Below the pieces are notes generated by a model, which saw only the letters and a program-made list of their open reading frames with translations, made no database searches and had not been told where the DNA came from. Of a stretch of DNA of 64,000 nucleotides, positions 37,053 through 45,369 are shown piece after piece. Source of the stretch: Pelagibius sp. Alg239-R121 (GTDB lineage: Bacteria; Pseudomonadota; Alphaproteobacteria; Kiloniellales; Kiloniellaceae); the NCBI RefSeq assembly GCF_947331435.1, contig NZ_CAMZOF010000006.1, forward strand, positions 186,001 to 250,000, read 5' to 3'. Both the position numbers and the translations under genes were made by a program. The number at the start of each line of letters is the position of its first letter. The first letter of the stretch is position 1.

Positions 37053-37510
37053 CTCGATCTCCAGGGCGCGCCGTCCATAGCTATCTTGCCAATCCTCGTC
37101 GCGGTTCTCTTCGACACCAGACGCGCGTGGAACCCGGAAGGCTTCCTTTTCGGTGTCGGTAGGAAGAGGTGTCTGAAACGAGATTTTTCCGACGTGCCAT
37201 CTAATCCATACCATTTTGGTCCAGTTTAACTTTTTAATCCAGACCAAATCAGTATGGATTTAAATATAACAGCGAAAACAAAACGCAAGGGCAATTGTTG
37301 AAGAAGTTAGTGCGAGTAATTCTCATTAGCGATTAAATTTAATTTCCACCTGATTTTGCAGGCTGCTCAACGTGTTCTGGACAGGAGGCATCCGCTCTTT
37401 TATCAATCGCCGACGTAAATCCGGCGCCGGTGCGCAGCGTTATTCGCCAACTGCGGCAGAACAGCGCAGGGCATCTTCACGGAGCATGGGCAGGGAAGGC
37501 AAAAAGAACC
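37053..37510. other. intergenic region between the SUF regulator and upp
   Basis: 458 bp between divergent genes. The half next to the regulator still has coding-like composition (the in-frame extension of the regulator). The middle, 37200-37350, is AT-rich and carries the inverted repeat above. The right part is GC-rich leader of upp. No separate gene is supported. Confidence 0.5.
37203..37260. promoter_or_regulatory. large inverted repeat, candidate SUF operator
   Basis: AATCCATACCATTTTGGTC (37203-37221) and GACCAAATCAGTATGGATT (37242-37260) are inverted copies matching at 16 of 19 positions with a 20 bp AT-rich spacer. It lies 150-208 bp upstream of the regulator start and within the region shared with upp. 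Rrf2 regulators bind such symmetric AT-rich sites. Confidence 0.55.
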
Positions 37511-38143
37511 ATGAGCAAAAACCTCAAGATCGTCGAACACCCGCTGGTGCAGTACAAGCTGTCGCAGATGCGCTCGAAAGACACGCCGTCCGCGGATTTT
37601 CGGCGCCTGCTGCGCGAGATCAGCCTGCTGCTCGCCTACGAAGTGACACGAGATCTTCCGCTCGCCGAAGCCGAGATCGAAACACCGATGGCACGGGCCA
37701 TGCTGCCGGTCTTGAAAGACCTGGAACCCTGCTTCATTTCGATCCTGCGTGCCGGTAACGGGATTCTGGAAGGCATGCTCGATCTTCTGCCCTCGGCCCG
37801 GGCCGGTCACGTCGGCCTCTATCGCGATCACGAAACCCTGGAAGCGATCGAGTACTACTTTAAGGTCCCCGAAGATATGACGGGTCGGCTGACCATCGTC
37901 TGCGATCCGATGCTGGCCACGGGCCATACCGCGGTTGCGGCGATCCAGCGGCTCAAGGATGCTGGGGCACAGCACATCAAGTTCGTCTGCCTGCTTGCGG
38001 CACCCGAAGGCGTCAAAACCCTGATCGAAGCTCATCCCGACGTCCCGATCTTTACCGCGGCGCTGGATCAGAAACTCAACGAAAAGGGCTATATCGTCCC
38101 GGGTCTTGGGGATGCCGGCGACCGGATCTACGGAACCAAATAG
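37511..38143 (+). CDS. upp: uracil phosphoribosyltransferase
   Basis: 210 residues from ATG 37511, the usual length of Upp. The start [20 protein letters not shown] is characteristic, and the PRPP loop [19 protein letters not shown] is intact. The uracil-binding region near the C-terminus reads [16 protein letters not shown]. It converts uracil and PRPP to UMP in pyrimidine salvage. The longer frame from 37430 lacks a ribosome-binding site. No uracil permease is adjacent. Confidence 0.97.
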   Translation: MSKNLKIVEHPLVQYKLSQMRSKDTPSADFRRLLREISLLLAYEVTRDLPLAEAEIETPMARAMLPVLKDLEPCFISILRAGNGILEGMLDLLPSARAGHVGLYRDHETLEAIEYYFKVPEDMTGRLTIVCDPMLATGHTAVAAIQRLKDAGAQHIKFVCLLAAPEGVKTLIEAHPDVPIFTAALDQKLNEKGYIVPGLGDAGDRIYGTK

Positions 38144-38187
38144 GCAAGGTAAGGTCACCGGAGCCAATCAGTCCACCGATTGAGTCG

Positions 38188-39375
38188 TTATTGGCCACTC
38201 CGGACTGGATCCGTTCTCCCCCGCAACAATCTGCACCAACCGGTGACAGCAGCGGCCAGCAAAAAGCCTGCGGCCAGCAAAGCGATGCGTGCCAACCCCT
38301 GCTGCTCGTAAATCAGACCAAAGAGCGCGGCACCGCTCAAGGCGCCCAGATAAGTCACCGCCGAGTTGATGCCCAGAACTGCGCCGCGCGCCTCGCCCGC
38401 GGCGGCACTGAGCAGCAGTACCAGGATGTTGAGTCCGAAGTGGTTGAGAAAACCCCAGAGCAGGCAGATGCCGAGCAGCAGGCTCAAATCGGCACCGGCG
38501 GGCACAATCGCTGCATAGGTTAGGCCAATGCCGAGCAGAGCAAAGGGAAAGAGCCTCTTTGCATCATAGCGATCCAAAATACCATCCGCGAGGCTTGCTG
38601 CCCCAAAGCCTATTCCGTAGGCCAGCGAAAACAGACCGGCGAAGGAAGTCGAGGCACCAAGTCTGCTGCGCACATGATCGCCAATGAAGGGGTAGACACC
38701 ATAGAAAGCGATCATGTAAGCGAAACAGATCATCAGAAGCAGGGCGATATCGCCTGTAACGGCATCGCGCAGCGATCGTATAAAAGACAGGCGGGCACCA
38801 AGGTCGTTCGGCTGATCATTGGGGATCAGACGCAGACCCAGCAGTGTCGCAAGCGCCAGGAGGCCGAGAGTGGCAAAGCACGCGCGCCAGCCCAATGCGT
38901 CCGCAATCACCGCTGAAACCGGTACCCCGAGCACCAACGATAGCGACCAGCCGGTCAGAACCCGCCCGAGCACGCGTGCTTCCTGACCCTTCGGCGCGGT
39001 TTTTGTGGCTAGGGCATAGGTCGAGGGTAGAACCACACCCGCGCCTAAACCGGCCAGGGCCTGTGCCAGGGCGAGCATGATCCAGTTATGTGCGAACGAG
39101 CTCAGTGCGATACCGACAAAGAGGGCCAGCAGTCCGCGCAACAGCATTTTCCTTGAACCAAAACGATCGATCAGCGGCGCCAACAGCACTGCCGACAGCG
39201 CGGTTGCGCCCCCATAAGCGGCGATCGCCCGGGCTGTGATCGCGGGGCTTGTCTCGAGCCCCTGCGATACGTCTGTCAGGATTGGGCTGAGCACGAGGGA
39301 GTTGGATCCGACAGTGGCGACCACGCCGAGAAGAACGACTGTCGTATAGCTACTGGATTTATTTACGTTCGGCAT
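38188..39375 (-). CDS. MFS transporter (drug/sugar efflux type)
   Basis: 395 residues, 12 predicted transmembrane helices. The loop 2-3 motif is DRFGSRKMLLRG, the MFS motif A. Motif C is probably GWSLSLVLGVPVSAVIAD. It resembles the AraJ/YdhP-like exporters. It is divergent from the Lrp/AsnC regulator with only 48 bp between the starts, so it is probably the regulator's target; amino acid or metabolite export is inferred. Confidence 0.85.
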   Translation of the reverse strand: MPNVNKSSSYTTVVLLGVVATVGSNSLVLSPILTDVSQGLETSPAITARAIAAYGGATALSAVLLAPLIDRFGSRKMLLRGLLALFVGIALSSFAHNWIMLALAQALAGLGAGVVLPSTYALATKTAPKGQEARVLGRVLTGWSLSLVLGVPVSAVIADALGWRACFATLGLLALATLLGLRLIPNDQPNDLGARLSFIRSLRDAVTGDIALLLMICFAYMIAFYGVYPFIGDHVRSRLGASTSFAGLFSLAYGIGFGAASLADGILDRYDAKRLFPFALLGIGLTYAAIVPAGADLSLLLGICLLWGFLNHFGLNILVLLLSAAAGEARGAVLGINSAVTYLGALSGAALFGLIYEQQGLARIALLAAGFLLAAAVTGWCRLLRGRTDPVRSGQ

Positions 39376-39387
39376 AAAGCTATAATC

Positions 39388-39404
39388 ACCGAATTAAATT
39401 CGGT
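39388..39404. promoter_or_regulatory. 17-bp perfect palindrome, candidate Lrp-type operator
   Basis: ACCGAATT-A-AATTCGGT is a perfect 8+1+8 palindrome in the 48 bp between the MFS and Lrp/AsnC genes. On the minus strand it fills the spacer between TTGCGA (-35-like) and ATTATA (-10-like) in front of the MFS gene. It therefore overlaps both promoters, as expected of an autoregulating local regulator. Confidence 0.65.
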
Positions 39405-39423
39405 CGCAACGAGGTTTTGAACG

Positions 39424-39909
39424 ATGTCGAAAGAAACGAATGAGCTTCGGAGTAACGGGCGCACAAAGGCGGTCCCGGATGCAAAAGACCGAATGTTGTT
39501 AAGGCTGTTGTCGCAGGACGCAACTGCGTCATACGCCGATTTGGGCGAACGGATTCATCTCTCGCCACCAGCCGTGCATGAACGGGTAAAGCGCCTTAAA
39601 CGCGACGGCTATATAAAGGCCACGGTGGCCCTGTTGGATGGGGAGAAGATCGGGCGGCCTCTGCTATCTTTTATTCACGTCGACACCTCCGGTTGGGGGG
39701 CGAAGTCGCCGATGCGCGCCCTCGCGGAGCTGGACGAGGTGGAGGAGATCCACACGGTAACCGGTGATACCTGCGTGGTCCTGAAGGTGCGCATGCCTGG
39801 AACCCAGGCCCTGGAAGACCTGCTCGCTCGGATCTACAAGATCGACGGCGTGAAGGGGACCCGAAGCTATGTGGTGCTCAGCACCTACCTGGAGCGGGGG
39901 CCGAGTTAA
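39424..39909 (+). CDS. Lrp/AsnC family transcriptional regulator
   Basis: 161 residues. The N-terminal helix-turn-helix is at about residues 20-65 (ASYADLGERIHLSPPAVHERVKRLKRDG). The C-terminal RAM effector domain (about 75-155) has VEEIHTVTGDTCVVLKVRMPG. Such proteins form octamers or dimers and sense amino acids. The divergent MFS gene and the palindrome between them point to a local regulator of that exporter. Here TATAAT (39381-39386) could serve as its own -10 element. Confidence 0.92.
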   Translation: MSKETNELRSNGRTKAVPDAKDRMLLRLLSQDATASYADLGERIHLSPPAVHERVKRLKRDGYIKATVALLDGEKIGRPLLSFIHVDTSGWGAKSPMRALAELDEVEEIHTVTGDTCVVLKVRMPGTQALEDLLARIYKIDGVKGTRSYVVLSTYLERGPS

Positions 39910-39921
39910 CTTGATCACTCG

Positions 39922-41115
39922 CTATTGTGGAACGGTTCTATCCGCGTCCGCTTCTTCTGCTGCTCTCGGAAAACTCAAGAGCCGAAACGCGAGCAGGATG
40001 GCGAGGCCTGCCAGTCCTGCCATGGCGAAAAAGGCAAATGCGGGGCTCTCACTGTAGAGCAGACCTGCCAGCAAAAGCCCCAGGCCCATACCAAGGCCGC
40101 CCGAGATTGCTGCATAAAGGCTCTGCGCCGTAGCTGCCGATCCCTTGGGCGCGCGTCTGGCGATGAAATGCATGGCACCCAGGTGGGTGGCGCCAAAGGT
40201 TCCCGCATGCAGCAACTGAACCCCGACCAACGCGGGCAGCCAAGTGGTTTCGCCGATCACCAGCCAGCGCACGACTCCGCAAGCGCCGCCGATGAGCAAT
40301 AGCAGACTGGGGCGCAGGCGGCCGGTGATCTTGCCGCTGACGGCGAAAAGGAAGACTTCAGCGACGACGCCTTCCGCCCAAAGCAGGCCGATCACGCTTT
40401 CGCTGTGACCCGCAGCCTGCCAGTGGATCGTCGAGAAGGCGTAGTAAGTCGCATGACTTGCCTGCAGCAGACTCGCACAGACCAGAAAGATCAGAAAGCG
40501 GGGCTGCAGCAAAGGACGCCAACTTCCCTTGTTCTGCCGGGGGCTCTCCGACCGTTCCTTGCGTTCATGCCTTTGACCGGGCAGGGCGACGACCGTGCCA
40601 AGCGTGATCAGCAGCAGGACGACCAGCAAAGGAAGAAACGCGTCGATACCATAGCTTTCGACCAATGGTCCGGCGGCGGCCGCAGCGGCAATAAAACCGA
40701 TCGATCCCCAGAGCCGGATACGGCCGTAGTCGAGCCCCTGGCCATAGACTGCCGCCAGAGTCTGGCTGTCGCAAAGCGGCGGCAATGCGTGCATAGCCGC
40801 AAGTGCAATCAGGCTGATGGCCAGAATCATCCAAAAGCCGGCAGCACCTGAAAGAAGCGCAAACGCGGTAACGGCGATCAGAGCAACTGCGATCATCGTG
40901 GCTTTCGGCCGTCCGCTGCGATCCGAAATCTGTGCGAAGCCCGGTGTTGTCGCGATTTTGAGCCAGGATGCCGTGGCCAGCAGCGCTGCAATTTCCTCGG
41001 CACTCAGTCCTTTTGCTCCGAGCCAAAGAGGCCAGAAGGGAATGTAAATACCGATGGCCGCGAAGATCGCAGCATAAAAGGCCGCGTAGCGAACCGAGAG
41101 TTGTGTGCTCGACAT
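39922..41115 (-). CDS. MFS transporter (MFS_1-like, sugar/phenylpropionate type)
   Basis: 397 residues from ATG 41115, chosen because the first transmembrane helix (YAAFYAAIFAAIGIYIPFWPLWL) follows at once; the frame could start 11 codons earlier. Twelve transmembrane helices. IYIPFWPLWLGAKGLSAEEIAALLA and ISDRSGRPKATM match the LacY/HcaT-like MFS_1 group. It is convergent with the Lrp gene (12 bp apart). The substrate is unknown. Confidence 0.82.
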   Translation of the reverse strand: MSSTQLSVRYAAFYAAIFAAIGIYIPFWPLWLGAKGLSAEEIAALLATASWLKIATTPGFAQISDRSGRPKATMIAVALIAVTAFALLSGAAGFWMILAISLIALAAMHALPPLCDSQTLAAVYGQGLDYGRIRLWGSIGFIAAAAAAGPLVESYGIDAFLPLLVVLLLITLGTVVALPGQRHERKERSESPRQNKGSWRPLLQPRFLIFLVCASLLQASHATYYAFSTIHWQAAGHSESVIGLLWAEGVVAEVFLFAVSGKITGRLRPSLLLLIGGACGVVRWLVIGETTWLPALVGVQLLHAGTFGATHLGAMHFIARRAPKGSAATAQSLYAAISGGLGMGLGLLLAGLLYSESPAFAFFAMAGLAGLAILLAFRLLSFPRAAEEADADRTVPQ

Positions 41116-41284
41116 GAAATCTGGGCGGGATTGGTTGATTCGGCGCAAGATTGCACGCGATCCGGCGCAGGTAAAGTTATTAAATTCAATATTTTAGATG
41201 GCATTTCTCGTATTGCACGTTTGAGGACGTGGTATTTCCTTCAGAGCCTTTTATGCTGTTTGCAAGCGAATGAATAAGCGGCGT

Positions 41285-41308
41285 GCCAGCTTGTCTGTAC
41301 AAGTTGGC
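41285..41308 (+). promoter_or_regulatory. hairpin in the leader of the lipase gene
   Basis: GCCAGCTTGT and ACAAGTTGGC pair at 9 of 10 positions around CTGT and are followed by TTTT. It ends 22 bp before the ATG at 41331. It could be a repressor palindrome or a leader attenuator. Confidence 0.4.
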
Positions 41309-41330
41309 TTTTGGGGAAGGTGAATCTGAA

Positions 41331-42059
41331 ATGGCATACTGTCTCGACTACGCCAAGATGGCGATTGCGTCCTATTACACAAATACGCGGCAATACTATG
41401 ACTCACCGCCGGGCTATATGGTCGATGACTGGAAGGTTCAGAAATTCGTCAAGGGCGGCCTGTTCGGCGACGGTTTTCAAGGCGCAATTTTCCAAAAGGG
41501 TAAGGATGTGGTGGTCAGCTGTTGCGGCACCAATCCGGATCAGCTCGGGAAGCTGTTCCAGGATGCCATTGCTGACATCAAGATTGCGCTCGGCTGTATT
41601 CCTTCGCAGGCCAATTCGGCAGGCAAGTTGATAGATGAGGCGAAACGGCTCGTCGGACCTGATGGGCGCGTCACCGTCACCGGGCACTCCCTGGGAGGCG
41701 GATTGGCACAGGTCTGCGGAATCACGCGCAACGTGCCCTTTGTAACCTTCAATGCCCCCGCAATGCGTAATGCAGTGACGTCGGGCGCGCTTGGTAAACG
41801 CTTGAAGGAGGTTCCTGGAAACGTTGTTGTGTCTACGACCGGGCCTATGCCGGGCGCTGCGGCGACGGGGCTGAATTTCGCGCTCGATACGGATCTGGTT
41901 TCGACTCACGTTCTTGGGCGGGATCATCTTGGCGTCGTTGTCGAAATGCCGAACGTGCTGGGAGAAAAAAGCATTGTCGGTGCCCATAGCCCGGAAAACT
42001 GCTGGCAGGCAATCCTGGCAAGCGACTGGTCGCACATCGATCCCTTTGAGGCCCTTTAA
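41331..42059 (+). CDS. class 3 lipase family alpha/beta hydrolase
   Basis: 242 residues from ATG 41331, behind GGGGAAGG; an upstream ATG-like start at 41283 lies in the hairpin. The nucleophile elbow is VTVTGHSLGGGLAQV (GHSLGG), and FVTFNAPAMRN follows as in class 3 lipases; LDTDLVSTHVLG and VGAHSPENCW probably supply the Asp and His. No signal peptide is visible, so it is cytoplasmic or exported by a contact-dependent route. It lies 75 bp before the 2OG oxygenase gene. Confidence 0.78.
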   Translation: MAYCLDYAKMAIASYYTNTRQYYDSPPGYMVDDWKVQKFVKGGLFGDGFQGAIFQKGKDVVVSCCGTNPDQLGKLFQDAIADIKIALGCIPSQANSAGKLIDEAKRLVGPDGRVTVTGHSLGGGLAQVCGITRNVPFVTFNAPAMRNAVTSGALGKRLKEVPGNVVVSTTGPMPGAAATGLNFALDTDLVSTHVLGRDHLGVVVEMPNVLGEKSIVGAHSPENCWQAILASDWSHIDPFEAL

Positions 42060-42133
42060 GCAGAATGATCGTCGGACTTGTCGGGGGAAGTCTGAGGGAT
42101 CATGCTGTTGGCAGCGAGCGATTGGGGGTGGGG

Positions 42134-43216
42134 ATGACCAAGCTTACTGACGTTCCGATTCCGTTTGATACGGCGCTGCAGCTCGAAGCCGGCGATCGGA
42201 TCGACCCTTTTTCGTTGCCTGATCAAGATGGTTTCACGTTCCAAAGCCTGTCAGACACGGTCGCCGGCTTGCCGATGTTGCTGGTCTTCGAGTGTTCCAG
42301 GGGCGAAGCGGATCCGGATTTCGAAAGAGACCTGTCCGACCTTAGAGATCAGCTCGATCCTGGATTGACGGACGATGTCGTCATACTGGCGATCACACGC
42401 CGGACAGAAGGGGAGAATGGCCATCTTCGGGATCGCCTCGGACTGTCCATTCATTTCCTATCGGATCTTCAGGGCTTGCTGTTCAGAGCCTGCGGACTGG
42501 AGCCCGCGCCATCTGGCTGTGGTGTGGTTGCGCTTGTTCTGGACCAGCAGGCGCGCGTCTGCGGTATCATGGGCGGCCGCGGCGGTTACATCAGACAAGC
42601 CCTGGACTTGCTGAAAGCCACTGCCGACGAGCAAGAGCATGACAGGCTGCGTGCCCATGCGCCGGTCATTGTGGTCAAACGGGTGCTGACGCCCGAAGAC
42701 TGCGCCCGGCTCATTCAGATCTGGCACCAGCCGGTTCCGGTCTGGACAACGGACGGACTGGTCTGCGACGGCCATGAAGCCGAGCCAGGCGACTTCAAGG
42801 TTCAAGGCGAAGAACCTTACAAGGTCTTGCAGTACGTGGTTCGTGACCCGCAGATACAGCGCTATCTCGATGCCAAGATCATCCGCAGGATCAAGCCAGA
42901 GGTCGAAAAGGCGTTCCAGACCGGATTTTCCAAACGTGAAGAATACCGGATCGCAGCCTATGGACCGGGCGATTACCTGGCGCCGCATCGGGACAACCCG
43001 ACAGCCAAGACCCGCCATCGGCGTTTTACTGTGTCCGTGACTCTGAATGCCGAGGAATTTGAGGGGGGCGCGCTACAGTTTCGCGAGTATGGCGGGCAGG
43101 AATACCTTGTAGAGACCGGTTGCGCGATTATCTGGTCCTGTTCGCTACTCCATGAAGTCCGGCCGGTGACCGCGGGGCGGCGCTTTATCCTGGGGACACA
43201 TTTTTTTGGAGATTGA
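42134..43216 (+). CDS. peroxiredoxin-like domain fused to a 2-oxoglutarate/Fe(II) dioxygenase
   Basis: 360 residues from ATG 42134, behind GGGGTGGGG; an earlier ATG at 42065 has no ribosome-binding site. Residues about 15-165 resemble AhpC/TSA thioredoxin-fold domains (DPFSLPDQDGFTFQSLSD, LLVFECSRGEAD with a Cys near the peroxidatic site, LLFRACGL). Residues about 185-360 form a prolyl-4-hydroxylase-like oxygenase: the iron ligands are HRD in APHRDNPT and His in LLHEVRPVTAGRRFIL, with the Arg for 2-oxoglutarate. The fusion may couple redox state to hydroxylation. The substrate is unknown. Confidence 0.75.
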   Translation: MTKLTDVPIPFDTALQLEAGDRIDPFSLPDQDGFTFQSLSDTVAGLPMLLVFECSRGEADPDFERDLSDLRDQLDPGLTDDVVILAITRRTEGENGHLRDRLGLSIHFLSDLQGLLFRACGLEPAPSGCGVVALVLDQQARVCGIMGGRGGYIRQALDLLKATADEQEHDRLRAHAPVIVVKRVLTPEDCARLIQIWHQPVPVWTTDGLVCDGHEAEPGDFKVQGEEPYKVLQYVVRDPQIQRYLDAKIIRRIKPEVEKAFQTGFSKREEYRIAAYGPGDYLAPHRDNPTAKTRHRRFTVSVTLNAEEFEGGALQFREYGGQEYLVETGCAIIWSCSLLHEVRPVTAGRRFILGTHFFGD

Positions 43217-43243
43217 GGCAGCTCACCGCACGCAAGACTGCGT

Positions 43244-43486
43244 TTATCCGAAAGCCTTATAGGCGACGATCGTGAAGGTGTCCTTGATCCCGGGCAGGGT
43301 TTGGATCGATTCAGTGACAAAATGCCCGATGTCATCCTTGTCCCCGAGGAAACACTTCAGCATCAGATCATACTGACCGGACGTCGAATGCACCTCTGAA
43401 ACCTGCTCGACGGTTTGGACGGCCTGATCTGCAACTTGGTAAGCTTTGCCGAGTTCGCATTTGATATTGACGAAGATAGTCTGCAT
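43244..43486 (-). CDS. stand-alone Lrp/AsnC ligand-binding (RAM) domain protein
   Basis: 80 residues, the full RAM domain without the DNA-binding part: MQTIFVNIKCELGKAYQVAD, VSEVHSTSGQYDLMLKCF and LPGIKDTFTIVAYK. Such small proteins form amino-acid-binding oligomers and can modulate larger Lrp proteins. It is convergent with the 2OG oxygenase gene, 27 bp apart. Confidence 0.85.
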   Translation of the reverse strand: MQTIFVNIKCELGKAYQVADQAVQTVEQVSEVHSTSGQYDLMLKCFLGDKDDIGHFVTESIQTLPGIKDTFTIVAYKAFG

Positions 43487-43577
43487 TTCGCGTCAAGAAC
43501 TCCACTGAAACGCCGGTCTTCGGCGGGGGCAGGGGCTGTCACTGGGAATCTAAAGTGCGATTGTTAAGCTGGCAAAG

Positions 43578-43606
43578 AAAAATGGGCCCGAGTTGGGGCC
43601 CATTTT
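43578..43606 (-). terminator. Rho-independent terminator downstream of the RhlE-type helicase
   Basis: A perfect 11-bp stem AAAATGGGCCC / GGGCCCATTTT with a 6-nt loop (GAGTTG on the plus strand), followed on the minus strand by TTTTTCTTT. It lies about 45 bp after the helicase stop and may also stop transcription from the other side. Confidence 0.85.
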
Positions 43607-43649
43607 CTTGACAGTCTCATTTTGCGCAACAGTCGAAGTGTGACTGCGA

Positions 43650-45140
43650 TCACGCAACCTGTGCAGAACGAAGCATAAAGGCCGGTGTGTGGTCACCGAA
43701 TGCGCTGCTGTTATCGGCTGCATCATCGATATCGTCACGCGATGAGGCCGGCGCGGTCTTGGTTCTGGCCGGTTTTGCTTTCGCTGCGGGCTGTCGCCGT
43801 GGTTTCGGCGACTCAGCCACGACATCTGGCTGTTCGGCATTCGCAGGATCATCGTCGCGATCGCTGACGACTTTCAGGCGTGCATTAGAATTGCTTTTGC
43901 GGCCGTCTGAAGTCTTGCGGCCCCTGGATCCACTGCGGGGCTCGCTGGTGCTGCGCGAGCTGCTGCGCCGTTTGCGGCTTCGTCCGCCAGCTTCCTCCTC
44001 AGCACTCCAGCCTTCAACGTCCTCAAGCTCGACAATCGGAATATCGCGTTTGATCACCGCGACGACGTTTGCCAGCGCGCGGCTTTCTTCGGGTAATGCC
44101 AGTGTAAAGGCTTTACCCGAACGCCCGGCGCGACCAGTGCGTCCGATCCGGTGCACGTAGTCCTCGGCATTTATCGGCACATCGAAGTTAAAGACATGGG
44201 AGACTGCGGGGATATCTAGACCGCGGGCCGCCACATCGGAACAGACCATAATCTCGGATTTGCTGTTCTTGAAGTCGTCCAGCGTCTCCATGCGGACCGG
44301 CTGAGCCATGTCTCCGTGCAGAGCGACAACCGAAAACTCATGCCTTTTAAGAGATTTGAACACAATGTCGACATCGCGTTTGCGATTACAGAAAACGAGA
44401 CCGCTCTTGACCTCTTCGCTTTTGATCAGACCGCGCAATGCAGCGCGTTTGGCTTTTGCGTCGCCGGAGACTTTCACCAGGGCCTGCGTGACCGTCTCTG
44501 CCGCCGAGGCAGGCGGGTCGACAGAAATTTCTTTTGGGTTCATCAGGAAGGCGTCTGCCAGGCGGCGGATCTCCGGCGCCATGGTTGCCGAGAAGAACAG
44601 GGTCTGACGGATCTTCGGCAGCAGCGAAACGATGCGCTCGACGTCCGGGATGAAGCCCATGTCGAGCATGCGGTCAGCTTCGTCGATCACCAGAATTTTA
44701 ACGTCGGCGAGCAGGATCTTGCCGCGTTCAAAGAGATCGAGCAGCCGTCCCGGCGTTGCGATCAGGACATCAACACCGCGATCCAGCTTCTTCTCTTGTT
44801 CGACAAAAGACGAACCGCCGATCAGCAGAGCCATCGAGAGCTTGCCGTGCTTGCCGTACTTTTCGAAGTTTTCCGACACCTGTGCGGCGAGTTCGCGGGT
44901 CGGGGCAATGATCACTGACCGCGGCATGCGGGCGCGCGCCCGGCCACTGGACAAGATGTCGATCATCGGAAGTGTAAAGCCAGCCGTCTTGCCGGTGCCT
45001 GTCTGCGCACAGCCAAGGACGTCACGCCCCATCAAAACATAGGGGATAGCTTGTTCCTGAATCGGCGTCGGGGTGTTGTAACCAGAATCGTTGACTGCCG
45101 TCAGGATCTCTGGACTTAGTCCAAGATCAGAAAAATTCAT
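43650..45140 (-). CDS. rhlE: DEAD-box RNA helicase, RhlE-like
   Basis: 496 residues from ATG 45140. The DEAD-box set is complete: Q motif in PTPIQEQAIP, AQTGTGKT (I), PTRELAAQV (Ia), TPGRLLDL (Ib), VIDEADRMLDMGF (II), FFSATMAPEI (III), ARGLDIPAVSHV (V) and HRIGRTGRAG (VI). The C-terminal about 115 residues are basic and low-complexity (RSRKRRSSSRSTSEPRSGSRG), typical of RhlE-like RNA-binding tails. It unwinds RNA in ribosome assembly or mRNA decay. The leader, 220 bp to the divergent gene, is AT-rich. Confidence 0.93.
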   Translation of the reverse strand: MNFSDLGLSPEILTAVNDSGYNTPTPIQEQAIPYVLMGRDVLGCAQTGTGKTAGFTLPMIDILSSGRARARMPRSVIIAPTRELAAQVSENFEKYGKHGKLSMALLIGGSSFVEQEKKLDRGVDVLIATPGRLLDLFERGKILLADVKILVIDEADRMLDMGFIPDVERIVSLLPKIRQTLFFSATMAPEIRRLADAFLMNPKEISVDPPASAAETVTQALVKVSGDAKAKRAALRGLIKSEEVKSGLVFCNRKRDVDIVFKSLKRHEFSVVALHGDMAQPVRMETLDDFKNSKSEIMVCSDVAARGLDIPAVSHVFNFDVPINAEDYVHRIGRTGRAGRSGKAFTLALPEESRALANVVAVIKRDIPIVELEDVEGWSAEEEAGGRSRKRRSSSRSTSEPRSGSRGRKTSDGRKSNSNARLKVVSDRDDDPANAEQPDVVAESPKPRRQPAAKAKPARTKTAPASSRDDIDDAADNSSAFGDHTPAFMLRSAQVA

Positions 45141-45369
45141 GTAGCTCAATCAGTTGGAGAGGTGTCTGCTTAGCTAAATCCAGCCTTACCTGAATCATGG
45201 GATTTGCTGCACGATCACATTGGCCGCATCATAAGAAATTCAACCATTCTGTCAAAGAAAAAAGATGTGAAACGCTTTGAGTTGCTGTGTCTTAAATTAG
45301 TCGTGTGTAAGATTTATTCGCATTAGCTGTGGTTTGTTAACTATAAATTACGGTGGTAAGACAGGATTC

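Noticed and set aside
45110-45180. tRNA-like stretch GTAGCTCAATCAGTTGGAGAG near the helicase start
   Set aside because: It resembles a D-arm, but no matching anticodon stem, T-loop (GTTCAA-type) or acceptor stem follows, and it overlaps the helicase start codon and ribosome-binding region.
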